The notes beneath the pieces were generated by a model. The model did no database searches. It was given only the letters and a program-made list of their open reading frames with translations, and had not been told where the DNA came from. Below are positions 40,302 to 48,330 of a stretch of DNA of 64,000 nt, in pieces. Each line of letters begins with the position of its first letter. Position 1 is the first letter of the stretch. This DNA is from Priestia koreensis (lineage in GTDB: Bacteria > Bacillota > Bacilli > Bacillales > Bacillaceae_H): positions 124,001-188,000 of the forward strand of contig NZ_LILC01000007.1 of assembly GCF_001274935.1 (NCBI RefSeq), written 5' to 3'. The position numbers were made by a program, and so were the translations under genes.

Positions 40302-40604
40302 ATGACAGAATTTTTGACACTTGGAGCACTCACTCTCCTCGTTTTGTTTACCATTACATATTGCTTGAGAAAGCGGTTCAAAGGACAAGCGTATTTTCAT
40401 TATATGCCAGCCTTCATTGTCTTTTTCCTATCTTTTACCGGAATTGTAGCGGGGATTTTTGCCGTAAGTGGGTTTAGTGGCATGGGGATGATGTTTATCA
40501 GTCTTCCCATCAATCTTGCAAGCGTGATCATTCTATTGTTTTCGATTGTCATCGATTTCGTGCACCTTATAAAGCAACCACAAAAAAAAATGCTCGCGAA
40601 ATAA
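40302..40604 (+). CDS. Small membrane protein, possibly YesK-like
   Basis: A 100-residue protein with three hydrophobic segments (EFLTLGALTLLVLFTITYCL near 3-22; AFIVFFLSFTGIVAGIFAVS near 37-56; FISLPINLASVIILLFSIVI near 63-82) and a basic end (QPQKKMLAK). The layout and the GMGMMFISLPINL stretch resemble the YesK-type small Bacillus proteins, but I am not certain. The start is ATG at 40302 after AAAGGAGGACGTAAG, a very strong site; an upstream in-frame extension to 40257 lacks one. Single gene. Confidence 0.7.
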   Translation: MTEFLTLGALTLLVLFTITYCLRKRFKGQAYFHYMPAFIVFFLSFTGIVAGIFAVSGFSGMGMMFISLPINLASVIILLFSIVIDFVHLIKQPQKKMLAK

Positions 40605-40708
40605 AAGCAAAAAGTTCCTGTCCATCTGCTCTATTCCAAGCACACAACAAATGTTCAGTTTATAACAAACATGGTAATATAAGTATAAAAACACAAGGGA
40701 GATTCACA

Positions 40709-41185
40709 ATGAACATCCGTTTAGAAAAAGCGGTCAGCAAAGACGCTTACTCCATCTTTAACATACAAGTTGAAGCTTTCACTCCTTTGCTTCACAAATA
40801 CCATGACTATCAGACTAGCCCCGCAAATGAAAGCGTTGATCGCGTATTAAAACGCATTGAGCATCCATCTGGCATATATTTCAAAATTATGGCAGACGAT
40901 TTATTAGTCGGAGCGATTCGCGTTGTATGGAACGACACACCTTCAGCGCCTTGGATTAGCCCTATTTTTATCTTACCTACTTACCAGGGAAAAGGCGTTG
41001 CACAAGCGGCGATGAAGCTTGTAGAGGCCCAATTCCCACAAGCGACGAGCTGGGAGCTTGCGACTATTCAAGAGGAAGTAGGAAACTGTTATTTATATGA
41101 GAAACTGGGCTATGTGAAAACCGGTCAAACGAAGCCGTTGAATGACCTTGCAACACTTATTTTTTATAAACGTGAATGCTCGTAA
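40709..41185 (+). CDS. GNAT family acetyltransferase
   Basis: A 158-residue cytosolic N-acetyltransferase. The start is NIRLEKAVSKDAYSIFNIQV; the acetyl-CoA loop is IFILPTYQGKGVAQAAMKLV near 90-109; and the C-terminal motif LYEKLGYVKTGQTKPL near 130 is typical. The start is ATG at 40709 after AAGGGAGATTCACA. A bidirectional terminator follows. The substrate is unknown. Confidence 0.88.
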   Translation: MNIRLEKAVSKDAYSIFNIQVEAFTPLLHKYHDYQTSPANESVDRVLKRIEHPSGIYFKIMADDLLVGAIRVVWNDTPSAPWISPIFILPTYQGKGVAQAAMKLVEAQFPQATSWELATIQEEVGNCYLYEKLGYVKTGQTKPLNDLATLIFYKRECS

Positions 41186-41192
41186 AAAAGAC

Positions 41193-41225
41193 AAAAACTT
41201 GAGGAAAATCATCTCAAGTTTTTTT
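41193..41225. terminator. Bidirectional terminator after the GNAT gene
   Basis: AAAAACTTGAG pairs with CTCAAGTTTTT, with T runs on both strands; it serves 40709-41185 and the convergent 41224-41685. Confidence 0.85.
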
Positions 41226-41685
41226 ACGTCTTTCTTTTTTTCAATAGCGCTAATGATTGAAAAAGTAATCCAACGATTAACCCTGGCAGAACACAAATCA
41301 TCGGAAACCAAATAGGGCCAAAAAAAATACCGTCTATATGTACTTTCGGGGCATAAAAGACACCAGTTGTTACGATATAGGCACAAAATGCAAAAGGTAA
41401 AAATGAATACGGTGGGGGTGGAGTCGCCTTCGCAAATTTAAACGCATCCCACATCGCAAAAAAATAAAGACACGGGTAGAATAAAATCCATTGATAATCA
41501 ATGATCATATGTGCTTCTTTTGTTTCACCTAAAAAACTGAGTTGAATTGCTTTGTTAAAATGGGATTCTACGTTAATAATGACCTCTAATAAAACAAATA
41601 AAACCCCTTTTACGTACTGTTTATTTAGCAGCTGCCCAAATCCAGGTAGCGCAATGCTCCAAAATAACCGTTCAATTCGCTCCAT
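41224..41685 (-). CDS. Membrane protein of unknown function
   Basis: A 153-residue protein with four hydrophobic segments. It starts MERIERLFWSIALPGFGQLL, a pattern (ALPGFGQLxNxxxxKG) seen in small membrane proteins related to TM2-like domains, and has a proline cluster (KATPPPPYSFLPF) between helices 2 and 3. The start is ATG at 41685 after AAAGGGACGGATTTG; a TTG one codon earlier is also open. I do not recognise a function. Single gene. Confidence 0.7.
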   Translation of the reverse strand: MERIERLFWSIALPGFGQLLNKQYVKGVLFVLLEVIINVESHFNKAIQLSFLGETKEAHMIIDYQWILFYPCLYFFAMWDAFKFAKATPPPPYSFLPFAFCAYIVTTGVFYAPKVHIDGIFFGPIWFPMICVLPGLIVGLLFQSLALLKKRKT

Positions 41686-41747
41686 CAAATCCGTCCCTTT
41701 TTATTACTTAGTGTGGGAGAAGAGATGGATTTTATGCAAAACATTGT

Positions 41748-41776
41748 AAAACTCCCTCGCTTATGTAGGGAGTTTT
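41748..41776 (-). terminator. Intrinsic terminator of the HAD gene
   Basis: On the minus strand AAAACTCCCT pairs with AGGGAGTTTT (10 bp, nine-base loop), followed by a short T-rich stretch. Confidence 0.75.
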
Positions 41777-41784
41777 GCACGTTC

Positions 41785-42447
41785 TTATACGCTTTTCTTC
41801 GAAGATAATTCATCTAACAGCTCTGATAGCGTCAATTCATCCATCGACTGCAGCTTGTAATCATATTCATCAAACGTTAGTGAAGCCGTTGCTGGATTCG
41901 GCACAATGACCGTTTGAATTCCTGCTGCCTTAGCAGCACGCGTCCCGTTCGGTGAGTCTTCAAACGCCATTGCTTCTTCTGCTGTAACCCCTAATTTTTC
42001 AAGCGCTAACTTATAGAGCTCCGGATCAGGCTTAATGTTCGTCACGTGATCGCTTGTTGCTACGACCTCAAAATAATTGGCCAAGTCGAATTTAGCAAGA
42101 AATTTTGACACCCATGCGTAGTTCGAACTTGAAGCAATCGCAAGCTTATAGCCCGCTTCTTTTGCTGCTTCAATATACGCCCTAACGCCAGGACGCAAAT
42201 CCTGAGTTTCCATAAAAGCTTCATGCTTCTGTTTTCTCAGCACGCCAATTTTATCCATATCAAGCTTTTCGCCCACTTGTTCTTCCAAAAATTCATAATA
42301 GGCTTTATCGCTTGTTCCAACACATTTTCCCCACACCTCTAACGGTAAGGTCGTTCCATACAACTCGGCAATTTCCTTGTATATATCAAACCATGGAGAT
42401 TCCGTGTCTAAAATCGTTCCGTCAAAATCAAAAATAATCGCTTTCAT
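41785..42447 (-). CDS. HAD-superfamily phosphatase, YhcW/PgmB-like
   Basis: A 220-residue cytosolic HAD hydrolase. Motif I is IIFDFDGTILDTES (4-17) with the two catalytic Asp residues at 8 and 10; motif II is LAIASSSNYAW near 103; motif III is the Lys in NIKPDPELY near 137; motif IV is AMAFEDSPNGTRAAKAAG near 157. A helical cap of the beta-phosphoglucomutase type lies between I and II. YhcW of B. subtilis is the nearest match I recall. The start is ATG at 42447 after AAAGGAGGAATTTA. The substrate is a small phosphate ester, otherwise unknown. Confidence 0.85.
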   Translation of the reverse strand: MKAIIFDFDGTILDTESPWFDIYKEIAELYGTTLPLEVWGKCVGTSDKAYYEFLEEQVGEKLDMDKIGVLRKQKHEAFMETQDLRPGVRAYIEAAKEAGYKLAIASSSNYAWVSKFLAKFDLANYFEVVATSDHVTNIKPDPELYKLALEKLGVTAEEAMAFEDSPNGTRAAKAAGIQTVIVPNPATASLTFDEYDYKLQSMDELTLSELLDELSSKKSV

Positions 42448-42513
42448 TTAAATTCCTCCTTTGTCTCCCTTATTAATATAACAAAACGGATTTGTTCATA
42501 CACAGCTTTTATC

Positions 42514-42543
42514 GATTAAAATACGTCTCCACAACTCATACTA
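42514..42543 (+). promoter_or_regulatory. Sigma-G-type promoter of sspH
   Basis: CATACTA at 42537-42543 is a perfect sigma-G minus 10. GATTA at 42514-42518, 18 bp upstream, is a weak minus 35. The element lies 22 bp before the start of the SspH-like gene. Confidence 0.55.
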
Positions 42544-42565
42544 ACAAGCGTAGGGAGTGATAACG

Positions 42566-42745
42566 ATGAAAGCTGGACGTGCTCAAGAAATTATGCAAGG
42601 CAATGACTATATTCCAGTCGTATTCAACGGAAAAAATGTCATGCTACAAGATATTAACGAACCAAAAGAAGAGGTAACCGTCTATGAATGCGACAATCAC
42701 GAAAACGTTCAAATTGTCCCATTAAAAAAATTAAAAGAAAAATGA
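42566..42745 (+). CDS. sspH: Small acid-soluble spore protein H family
   Basis: A 59-residue protein that matches the SspH family in pattern: MKAGRAQEIMQGNDYIPVVF at the start, then GKNVMLQDINEPKEEVTVYE and VQIVPLKKLKEK at the end. SspH is a minor forespore-core SASP made under sigma-G, and a sigma-G-type promoter is present. The start is ATG at 42566 after GTAGGGAGTGATAACG; an ATG three codons earlier overlaps the site. A terminator follows within five bases. Confidence 0.85.
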   Translation: MKAGRAQEIMQGNDYIPVVFNGKNVMLQDINEPKEEVTVYECDNHENVQIVPLKKLKEK

Positions 42746-42749
42746 GGGA

Positions 42750-42778
42750 GAACCGCTGACTTCGCCAGCGGTTCTTTC
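42750..42778 (+). terminator. Intrinsic terminator of sspH
   Basis: GAACCGCTG pairs with CAGCGGTTC (seven-base loop), followed by TTTCATTT. Confidence 0.8.
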
Positions 42779-42780
42779 AT

Positions 42781-43818
42781 TTATCTCCACTCTTTCCACT
42801 TTTCCAATTGCGTATAGCCTATCCCTGATTTCAACTGATTTTTCGCATATTGAATACCCTCTTCAATGCTTTTTTCATAACCAAATAGATAGTAGCGAAG
42901 ACCCGCATTCAGTACGACCTGATTGTAGTGTGGTAAAAGAGCAGACGTCTGATCCCCTTTTAGAATTGATCGTGTGATGTTAACCTGCTCCTCTAGGGTC
43001 AACTGCTTCGGAAAGCTTTCTTCCTCAACGGATAATTCATAATCACGGGGCTGTACGATAAAGGAATCTGCTACACCATTTGTCACATGGAAAACAAAGC
43101 TATTTCGGTGAACGGGTACATCCTCTGATCCTTCAATTCCTTGTACAATATACGCATGTGAATAGTTCATCGATGAAAAGATTGGAAGCATTTTATTAAT
43201 GGCGGTCCGGTGGAAGGCACCGAGCATAATTGAACGTGAGCCTGATACATTCAGCAGTTTTTCGACCGTATTTAAAACCGTTCGTACGCCAATCTCTGTT
43301 CGCATCATACGAGCACGATGAAGTGCCTCACTGTATCTCTCCGTATCAACAAATCCAATCTTCAGCTCTTCTAGTACCGCGCCCTCCTCTTCAGGTGTGC
43401 GCGTAACAGACACGCCTAGCGTATGTAACAGTGCTTTTATCGTCGTTCCGTATTTCGGAGGCAGTGCATCACTGCTATGTAAAAAGGCCGGAATGCCACG
43501 AGCCGCTAGCAACAAAGAAACGGACAGCGTTGCCAAAAAAGAATTTCTCCCTGCATAAGGACCTGCAAAATCAATCGCTTTTTCCCTTAGCGCTTCCGTT
43601 AACGGTACTTTTTCTGTTGCTTCACTATAAGCTTCTACAAATGCCTGTAGCTCTTCTGCTGATTCTGTTTTGATCCGCTGTCCAATAAAAAAGGCCGTTG
43701 TTTGAATATCAGATGATGCCCCTGACACAATGGCTGCTGCAGCTTCTTTTGCTTGTTCGTATGTTAAATCGTGCGCCCCTCGTTTTCCTCTCGCTACTTC
43801 CTTAATCCACTGCTGCAC
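42781..43818 (-). CDS. TrpD2/YbiB-like phosphoribosyltransferase-fold protein
   Basis: A 345-residue protein related to anthranilate phosphoribosyltransferase (TrpD) but outside any trp operon. The N-terminal helical domain (GKRGAHDLTYEQAKEAAAAI) and the alpha/beta domain are present, yet the TrpD substrate loop GTGGD is replaced by AGPYAGRNSFLATLSVSLLL near 91-110, and the KHGN motif is not seen. That pattern fits the TrpD2/YbiB branch, which binds nucleic acids or acts on unknown substrates rather than making tryptophan. The start is ATG at 43818 after AGAGAGGGAGTTATG. Tryptophan synthesis should not be assumed. Confidence 0.75.
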   Translation of the reverse strand: MQQWIKEVARGKRGAHDLTYEQAKEAAAAIVSGASSDIQTTAFFIGQRIKTESAEELQAFVEAYSEATEKVPLTEALREKAIDFAGPYAGRNSFLATLSVSLLLAARGIPAFLHSSDALPPKYGTTIKALLHTLGVSVTRTPEEEGAVLEELKIGFVDTERYSEALHRARMMRTEIGVRTVLNTVEKLLNVSGSRSIMLGAFHRTAINKMLPIFSSMNYSHAYIVQGIEGSEDVPVHRNSFVFHVTNGVADSFIVQPRDYELSVEEESFPKQLTLEEQVNITRSILKGDQTSALLPHYNQVVLNAGLRYYLFGYEKSIEEGIQYAKNQLKSGIGYTQLEKWKEWR

Positions 43819-43882
43819 TGCATAACTCCCTCTCTTTTATGATGTAACGTAATAATAGTATGAATTTTTAGGCAGGTCAAAC

Positions 43883-43911
43883 AAAAAAAGAAGAGGGCTC
43901 TCCCTCTTCTT
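43883..43911 (-). terminator. Intrinsic terminator of the nitroreductase gene
   Basis: On the minus strand AGAAGAGGG pairs with CCCTCTTCT around a four-base loop, followed by seven Ts. Confidence 0.85.
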
Positions 43912-43914
43912 CCA

Positions 43915-44664
43915 TTACTTCGTATCAAAATGTTTCTTTTGAACAAATTCTTTCATATACATACGAGTTGGTTTTGAAAGCATATGAGCCATCTGACCTG
44001 TCCACGTATCGTTGCGCTCACCGTTCGTACGCTCGTGATAATAGGCCGAAATTTCATCGTCATATTTTTTTAATTGCTGCTTGTACACGTCTTGATTCTG
44101 CTGATATTCTTCTTCATGATACACGTGCTCAAGTGGGAGACGTGGCTTCACATCTGGATCTTGAGCAGGGTATCCGACTGTCAACCCGAATAAAGGGACC
44201 ACATGATCAGGCGTTTTTAGCACCTCAACGACTTCGTCAAGCTGATTGCGAAGACCGCCGATGTAGCAAATCCCTAGGCCCATTGATTCTGCGGCAACCG
44301 ACGCGTTTTGTGCCGCAAGCGCTGCATCAATTAACGCAACCATGAATTTTTCCGTGCTTTGAAGTGAAGTCGATAAATCGTGATTGTGCATCACTGCGAT
44401 CACGTCGTGGCGATGGAAATCAGCGCAGAAAACAAAGAAATGGCCATTTTCAGCTACATATGGCTGATGACCTGCTAGCTCAGCAAGCTTTTTCTTCTTT
44501 TCTTTGTCTTTGATCCCAATAATTGAGTATGCTTGAACATAGCTAGACGTAGACGCCGCCTGTGCACTTTGAACAATCAGTTTAATTTGTTCGTCTGTTA
44601 ATGGTTTATCTTCGTATTTACGAATGGACTTATGCTGTAGTAATGTTTCAATTGTTGAATTCAT
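43915..44664 (-). CDS. NfrA/NfsA-type FMN oxidoreductase
   Basis: A 249-residue cytosolic flavoprotein of the oxygen-insensitive NADPH nitroreductase family. The FMN-binding start is HKSIRKYEDKPLTDEQI (11-27), followed by AASTSSYVQAYSIIGI near 36; GLGICYIGGLRNQLDEVVEV near 130 and LFGLTVGYPAQDPDVKPRLP near 153 complete the family pattern. B. subtilis NfrA1 and NfrA2 (YcnD) are the same type; they reduce FMN, nitro compounds or quinones. The start is ATG at 44664 after AAGGGAGTTTTTGGA. Single gene. Confidence 0.9.
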   Translation of the reverse strand: MNSTIETLLQHKSIRKYEDKPLTDEQIKLIVQSAQAASTSSYVQAYSIIGIKDKEKKKKLAELAGHQPYVAENGHFFVFCADFHRHDVIAVMHNHDLSTSLQSTEKFMVALIDAALAAQNASVAAESMGLGICYIGGLRNQLDEVVEVLKTPDHVVPLFGLTVGYPAQDPDVKPRLPLEHVYHEEEYQQNQDVYKQQLKKYDDEISAYYHERTNGERNDTWTGQMAHMLSKPTRMYMKEFVQKKHFDTK

Positions 44665-44742
44665 TCCAAAAACTCCCTTACGAATATAATTCTTCTTCTA
44701 TATCTTACGCTCTTTTTCATCTCTTCATAAACTAATGTGCTC

Positions 44743-44777
44743 AAAAAAAGACCGCAACAGCATAAAAAGTTACGGTC
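44743..44777 (-). terminator. Intrinsic terminator of the envelope operon
   Basis: On the minus strand GACCGTAAC pairs with GTTGCGGTC (one wobble), followed by seven Ts. It overlaps the stop region of the glycosyltransferase. Confidence 0.8.
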
Positions 44778-45906
44778 TCGTTAAAATATGAGGAACGTTC
44801 CACTCTAATAAACGTTCGTTTAATGTCGTTACAACATCATCTGTTAACGTCATCAGGTAATTCTCAATACGTTTCATCATGCGATTATGCTCCACTTCAT
44901 CGTCTAAAATTTCTTTTAGCTGATCCTCAAGCGGCATAAATTTATTTAAATCAATCACCAATCCTTTTTTGCGAAGGTGCTTGACATTTATTTGCTCTTG
45001 TCCTGGTAGCGCCGAGTGAATGAAAACGGGTAGCTGTTTTCGAAACGCCTCACTAAGGGTTACTCCCCCTGCTTTGGTGACGATCGCATCAGCGGAGTCA
45101 TATAAACGATTCATCTCCTGACGAGACTTAATATAAGAATGGGCATCAATGTTAGGCTGATTCCACGACTTAATTTCTTCATAGAGCTTACGATTTCTTC
45201 CGCATAAAACAGTATAATGAAAATATGATTCCTTTTTAAGCTCTTCAAGAAATGGACGTAGCTTTCCTAAGCCAGAATTCCCTCCTGCTACTAAGATGTG
45301 CGGTCGAATACGTTTCACCTTTGAGAACGTACGTACTCGGAACGCATCGTCGACTGGGATACCGGTAATAAAAATTTTCGATGCCGGTACTTGATGAATC
45401 TCTACTAAATAGCGCTTTGCTTCCGTATCCGGAACGAAGTGAAAATCGATTCCCTTTTTCCCCCAAACGTCACTCACCAAAAAGTCCGTATACACGTTGG
45501 CAATCGGCACAGAAATAAGCCCTCTGCGCTTTAAACTACTTAACAGCTTGGACGGAAAGCTGTGCGTACATACGATGAGATCCGGCTGCTCTTGACGAAC
45601 GAGCTGCAACATTTTTTGTTCAAAAATAATATTGCGTCTCTTCTTCCCATGTTTGCCTTGTTGTTCCGGATCTGTATACATAAACGTTTTATAAAACTGT
45701 GCGTACTGTGATGGAAACAAGCGAATCCAATTCATATAGAAGGACGAAACCATTTGCTCAATGGGCTCGTTCCAGTAACTCAAAAAATCAACTTTTTTAC
45801 ATTCCACATTTTCTACACGGTGTAAAAAAGATGAAATTAATGCATCCGCTACTTGATGATGCCCAGACGGCATCTGAAATAACGGCAAAAATAAAATCTT
45901 TCTCAA
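44770..45906 (-). CDS. MGDG-synthase/UgtP-like glycosyltransferase
   Basis: A 378-residue GT-B glycosyltransferase of the MGDG synthase/UgtP/MurG family (GT28), which transfers sugars to lipid acceptors such as diacylglycerol. The N-terminal motif is FLPLFQMPSGHHQVADALIS; the nucleotide-sugar side has ILVAGGNSGLGKLRPFLEEL near 204 and the donor motif ADAIVTKAGGVTLSEAFRKQ near 272. The start is ATG at 45906 behind AAAGGGAGGCGTAATCG. It is the last of three genes with a DedA-type protein and a polysaccharide deacetylase, an envelope operon. Lipid glycosylation is an inference from the family; the natural acceptor is unknown. Confidence 0.82.
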   Translation of the reverse strand: MRKILFLPLFQMPSGHHQVADALISSFLHRVENVECKKVDFLSYWNEPIEQMVSSFYMNWIRLFPSQYAQFYKTFMYTDPEQQGKHGKKRRNIIFEQKMLQLVRQEQPDLIVCTHSFPSKLLSSLKRRGLISVPIANVYTDFLVSDVWGKKGIDFHFVPDTEAKRYLVEIHQVPASKIFITGIPVDDAFRVRTFSKVKRIRPHILVAGGNSGLGKLRPFLEELKKESYFHYTVLCGRNRKLYEEIKSWNQPNIDAHSYIKSRQEMNRLYDSADAIVTKAGGVTLSEAFRKQLPVFIHSALPGQEQINVKHLRKKGLVIDLNKFMPLEDQLKEILDDEVEHNRMMKRIENYLMTLTDDVVTTLNERLLEWNVPHILTRP

Positions 45907-45933
45907 CGATTACGCCTCCCTTTCCTGCGTCCC

Positions 45934-46539
45934 TTACTCTTTAGTTTGCTCGATTTCTCTCTGTTTTTGCTGTTTTGACCGTCGAATTGACTTCCAAATC
46001 AAGTAGATCACTACCAGCGCACCAATACCGATTCCGATGTACATCACTTCAAATTTATCTCCCACATAGTAACCAATGAGGATAAACACGACTGTCCATA
46101 CAGCGCCGCCAATAAAAGAGACAAGCGTATACATGCCAATCGGATAACGACTTATACCGGCAAAATAAGGAGAGAGCTGACGAATCCCAGGGATATAAAA
46201 GCCAAAAAAGATGGCCCAAATTCCATACTTGTTAAATTGTTTCTCCGCTTTTTGCATACGCGGCTTGGAAAAACCAATGTATTTTCCGTACTTATATAGG
46301 AATGGGGTTCCGACGTAATAGCCAATCACATACGCCACCATCATTCCTAAAAATACGCCGCCAAAAGCATACAGCATGCTTTTGGTTAAATGCAATTGAT
46401 GCTTTGAAACAAAGATCCCCAGCAAAACTAAAAATGATTCCTCAGGCGCAGGAATGCCAACAATTCCACAAAATAGTATTATTAATATAACGATATATCC
46501 AAACACTTGAATATAATGTGAGACAACATCTAAATTCAT
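45934..46539 (-). CDS. DedA-family membrane protein
   Basis: A 201-residue integral membrane protein of the DedA/SNARE-associated group, flippases for undecaprenyl phosphate or phospholipids in several bacteria. Family marks are GIVGIPAPEESFLVLLGIFV near 25-44, VAYVIGYYVGTPFLYKYG near 69, FFGFYIPGIRQLSPYFAGIS near 111-130 with the conserved Arg, and GAVWTVVFILIGYYVGDKF near 145. About five hydrophobic segments. The start is ATG at 46539 after TTGGAGGTTAGAACAGAAA. It sits between a deacetylase and a glycosyltransferase, 37 and 27 bases apart. Confidence 0.9.
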   Translation of the reverse strand: MNLDVVSHYIQVFGYIVILIILFCGIVGIPAPEESFLVLLGIFVSKHQLHLTKSMLYAFGGVFLGMMVAYVIGYYVGTPFLYKYGKYIGFSKPRMQKAEKQFNKYGIWAIFFGFYIPGIRQLSPYFAGISRYPIGMYTLVSFIGGAVWTVVFILIGYYVGDKFEVMYIGIGIGALVVIYLIWKSIRRSKQQKQREIEQTKE

Positions 46540-46576
46540 TTTCTGTTCTAACCTCCAACGCTTGCAACAAAGCCCC

Positions 46577-47275
46577 TTATGTTAGCATAGTATCAATTGT
46601 TACGCTTTTATACCCTTGTTCCACCAAATAGGGTAAATAAACCGCAAGAGCTTCTAGCATCATTTCTGGTGCTTTTTCGTCAGCTCCTAGCGTTTCACCA
46701 TTGTCATGCAAACAGAAGATGGCTCCGTCTTCTAAAGACTGCTGAAGGCGTGAAACTAAAACAGTTGATGTTGTTTTTAAGTTCCAATCTCCGAAAATAC
46801 CTGTCCACATCACAATCGTCCATTTTTTTGCCACAAAAGGCGTAAATAGGTTAAAATGCCCCCAAGGCGGACGATATAAAACAGGACGAGAACCCGTGAT
46901 TTTTTGAAGAGCGTCTCGACTCGCTGTTAACTGCTTTTTTAATCCGTTTGGCGTTAATAACCAATTGCTTACATGTGTATGATGATGAACTCCTATGCTA
47001 TGACCCTTCGCCTGCATCGTGCGAATTAAATCAGGGTGTTTTTGAGCATGGGCGCCCACGACAAAAAAGGTGGCCTTCATCTCATACTGATCCAATAAAT
47101 CTAATAATTGCGGTGTATACAGTGGATGTGGTCCATCATCAAACGTTAAAGCAATTTGCTTATGGCCGCGTCCCTTTTTCATTACTTTCGTTGAGTACGT
47201 TCGATAAAGCCACGTAGCTCCTACTGAGTAAATCAAAAAACATAAAATAAGTGCAATGACAATATACAAAATCAT
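46577..47275 (-). CDS. Membrane-anchored polysaccharide deacetylase
   Basis: A 232-residue carbohydrate esterase family 4 protein that removes acetyl groups from a cell-wall or surface polymer. An N-terminal anchor (IALILCFLIYSVGATWLY, residues 7-24) is followed by the NodB domain: motif 1 ALTFDDGPHP near 43-52 (catalytic base and metal Asp), motif 2 HHHTHVSNW near 97-105, motif 3 RPPWGHFN near 138, and motif 4 with the distal HDNGE near 195. All needed residues are visible. The start is ATG at 47275 but no strong ribosome binding site is seen. First gene of the operon; a perfect palindrome lies 53 bp upstream. Confidence 0.88.
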   Translation of the reverse strand: MILYIVIALILCFLIYSVGATWLYRTYSTKVMKKGRGHKQIALTFDDGPHPLYTPQLLDLLDQYEMKATFFVVGAHAQKHPDLIRTMQAKGHSIGVHHHTHVSNWLLTPNGLKKQLTASRDALQKITGSRPVLYRPPWGHFNLFTPFVAKKWTIVMWTGIFGDWNLKTTSTVLVSRLQQSLEDGAIFCLHDNGETLGADEKAPEMMLEALAVYLPYLVEQGYKSVTIDTMLT

Positions 47276-47653
47276 TCGTTCAGAATTTACGAAATCCTTC
47301 TCTTCTTCAGAAAGAAACGTCCTAAAACTTATGACAATGTCATAAGCTTAGCATTCTGCTTCCTCCCTTCTACACAAACAATATATCCCACTTTTACCAC
47401 AAAAAATGGTTTTCTTCAAATTCATTTCACCATAATCTCACCATATTTATGCCTTACATTACAAAATTATTTCATGGATTACAATTAATTTACCAAAAAA
47501 ATCCCGCTTATTCTAGACTATTATGACACAAAAAGATGAAAGAAAGATTAAAGATTCCTTAATTATTGCGAAAAAAAAGGCGAAAAACCTTAATTTTTCT
47601 TAAGATTTTCCACCTTTTAACAACCATTCTGGCATTTTTTGATCAATCTCATT
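47276..47653. other. AT-rich intergenic region, 378 bases
   Basis: Between the envelope operon and mhqD, both on the minus strand. It contains the palindrome at 47328-47346 and otherwise AT-rich sequence. No ORF with a ribosome binding site and no clear terminator for mhqD is visible. Confidence 0.5.
47328..47346. promoter_or_regulatory. Perfect palindrome upstream of the deacetylase operon
   Basis: CTTATGAC-AAT-GTCATAAG: 8-bp perfect arms around three bases. Size and position suggest an operator for a dimeric regulator of the deacetylase-DedA-glycosyltransferase operon. The regulator is not known. Confidence 0.5.
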
Positions 47654-48271
47654 TTATCTTCCTAGACTGAATGTCTCTTCATACCACGCTTTTGCTGCTT
47701 CAATTTCCGTTCTTGTAAGCTGATGACCAAATGATTCCCAGTGAACTGCTACCTTTGCTCCCGCATCTGTCAATAACGATGAAAGCTCGTTTGTTTCTTC
47801 CGGAAGACAAATCGGATCATTATCTCCTGCTCCAATGAATATAGGTACGTTTGCTAATGATGGTAGGGCCACCCCACGACGAGGAACCATCGGATGTAGC
47901 AAAATCGCCCCTCTTAGCACGTTTTCATAGTGAAACAATAGACTTCCTGCAATATTAGCACCGTTTGAGTAACCAACGGCCACTACGTTTTGAAGATCAA
48001 AATGATAGGTAGCAGCGGCTTCTTCAATAAAGTCCTTTAGTTCCTTTGTGCGAAGGATTAGATCTTCAATATCAAATACGCCTTCTTGTAATCGTCTAAA
48101 AAATCTTGGCATCCCATTCTCCACTACATTTCCTCTTACGCTTAAAAAAGAGGCCTCAGGGTCAATCATGCCCGCAATTGGTAAAAGGTCTGTTTCCGTC
48201 CCCCCTGTACCATGAAGAAGAAGAAAAACTGGTTTCGCTTCATCTGTTCCTTTTTGAAAAATATGCTTCAT
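47654..48271 (-). CDS. mhqD: MhqD-type carboxylesterase
   Basis: A 205-residue alpha/beta hydrolase matching MhqD, a putative carboxylesterase/phospholipase induced by methylhydroquinone and related quinones in B. subtilis. The oxyanion start is LLLHGTGGTETDLLP (12-26); the strand before the nucleophile is SVRGNVVENGMPRFFRRLQE near 42; the nucleophile Ser is in VGYSNGANIAGS near 107; Asp lies in GAGDNDPICLPEE near 150 and His in ESFGHQLTRTE near 180. The start is ATG at 48271 after AAAGGATGACGAGACA; an ATG seven codons earlier overlaps that site. An MhqR-type operator lies upstream. Single gene here. Confidence 0.9.
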   Translation of the reverse strand: MKHIFQKGTDEAKPVFLLLHGTGGTETDLLPIAGMIDPEASFLSVRGNVVENGMPRFFRRLQEGVFDIEDLILRTKELKDFIEEAAATYHFDLQNVVAVGYSNGANIAGSLLFHYENVLRGAILLHPMVPRRGVALPSLANVPIFIGAGDNDPICLPEETNELSSLLTDAGAKVAVHWESFGHQLTRTEIEAAKAWYEETFSLGR

Positions 48272-48312
48272 TGTCTCGTCATCCTTTCTCATCTGTTCGT
48301 GAAACGATCATT

Positions 48313-48330
48313 TATCTCGAATTAAAGATA
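48313..48330. promoter_or_regulatory. MhqR-type operator
   Basis: TATCTCGAATTAAAGATA lies 41 bp upstream of mhqD. It matches the MhqR inverted repeat TATCTCGAA-TTCGAGATA with 16 of 18 positions; the two mismatches are in the right arm. MhqR is a MarR-type repressor released by quinones. The match is seen, the regulation is inferred from B. subtilis. Confidence 0.65.

Noticed and set aside
42781..43818. Tryptophan biosynthesis gene trpD
   Set aside because: The diphosphate- and anthranilate-binding motifs are absent and there are no other trp genes.
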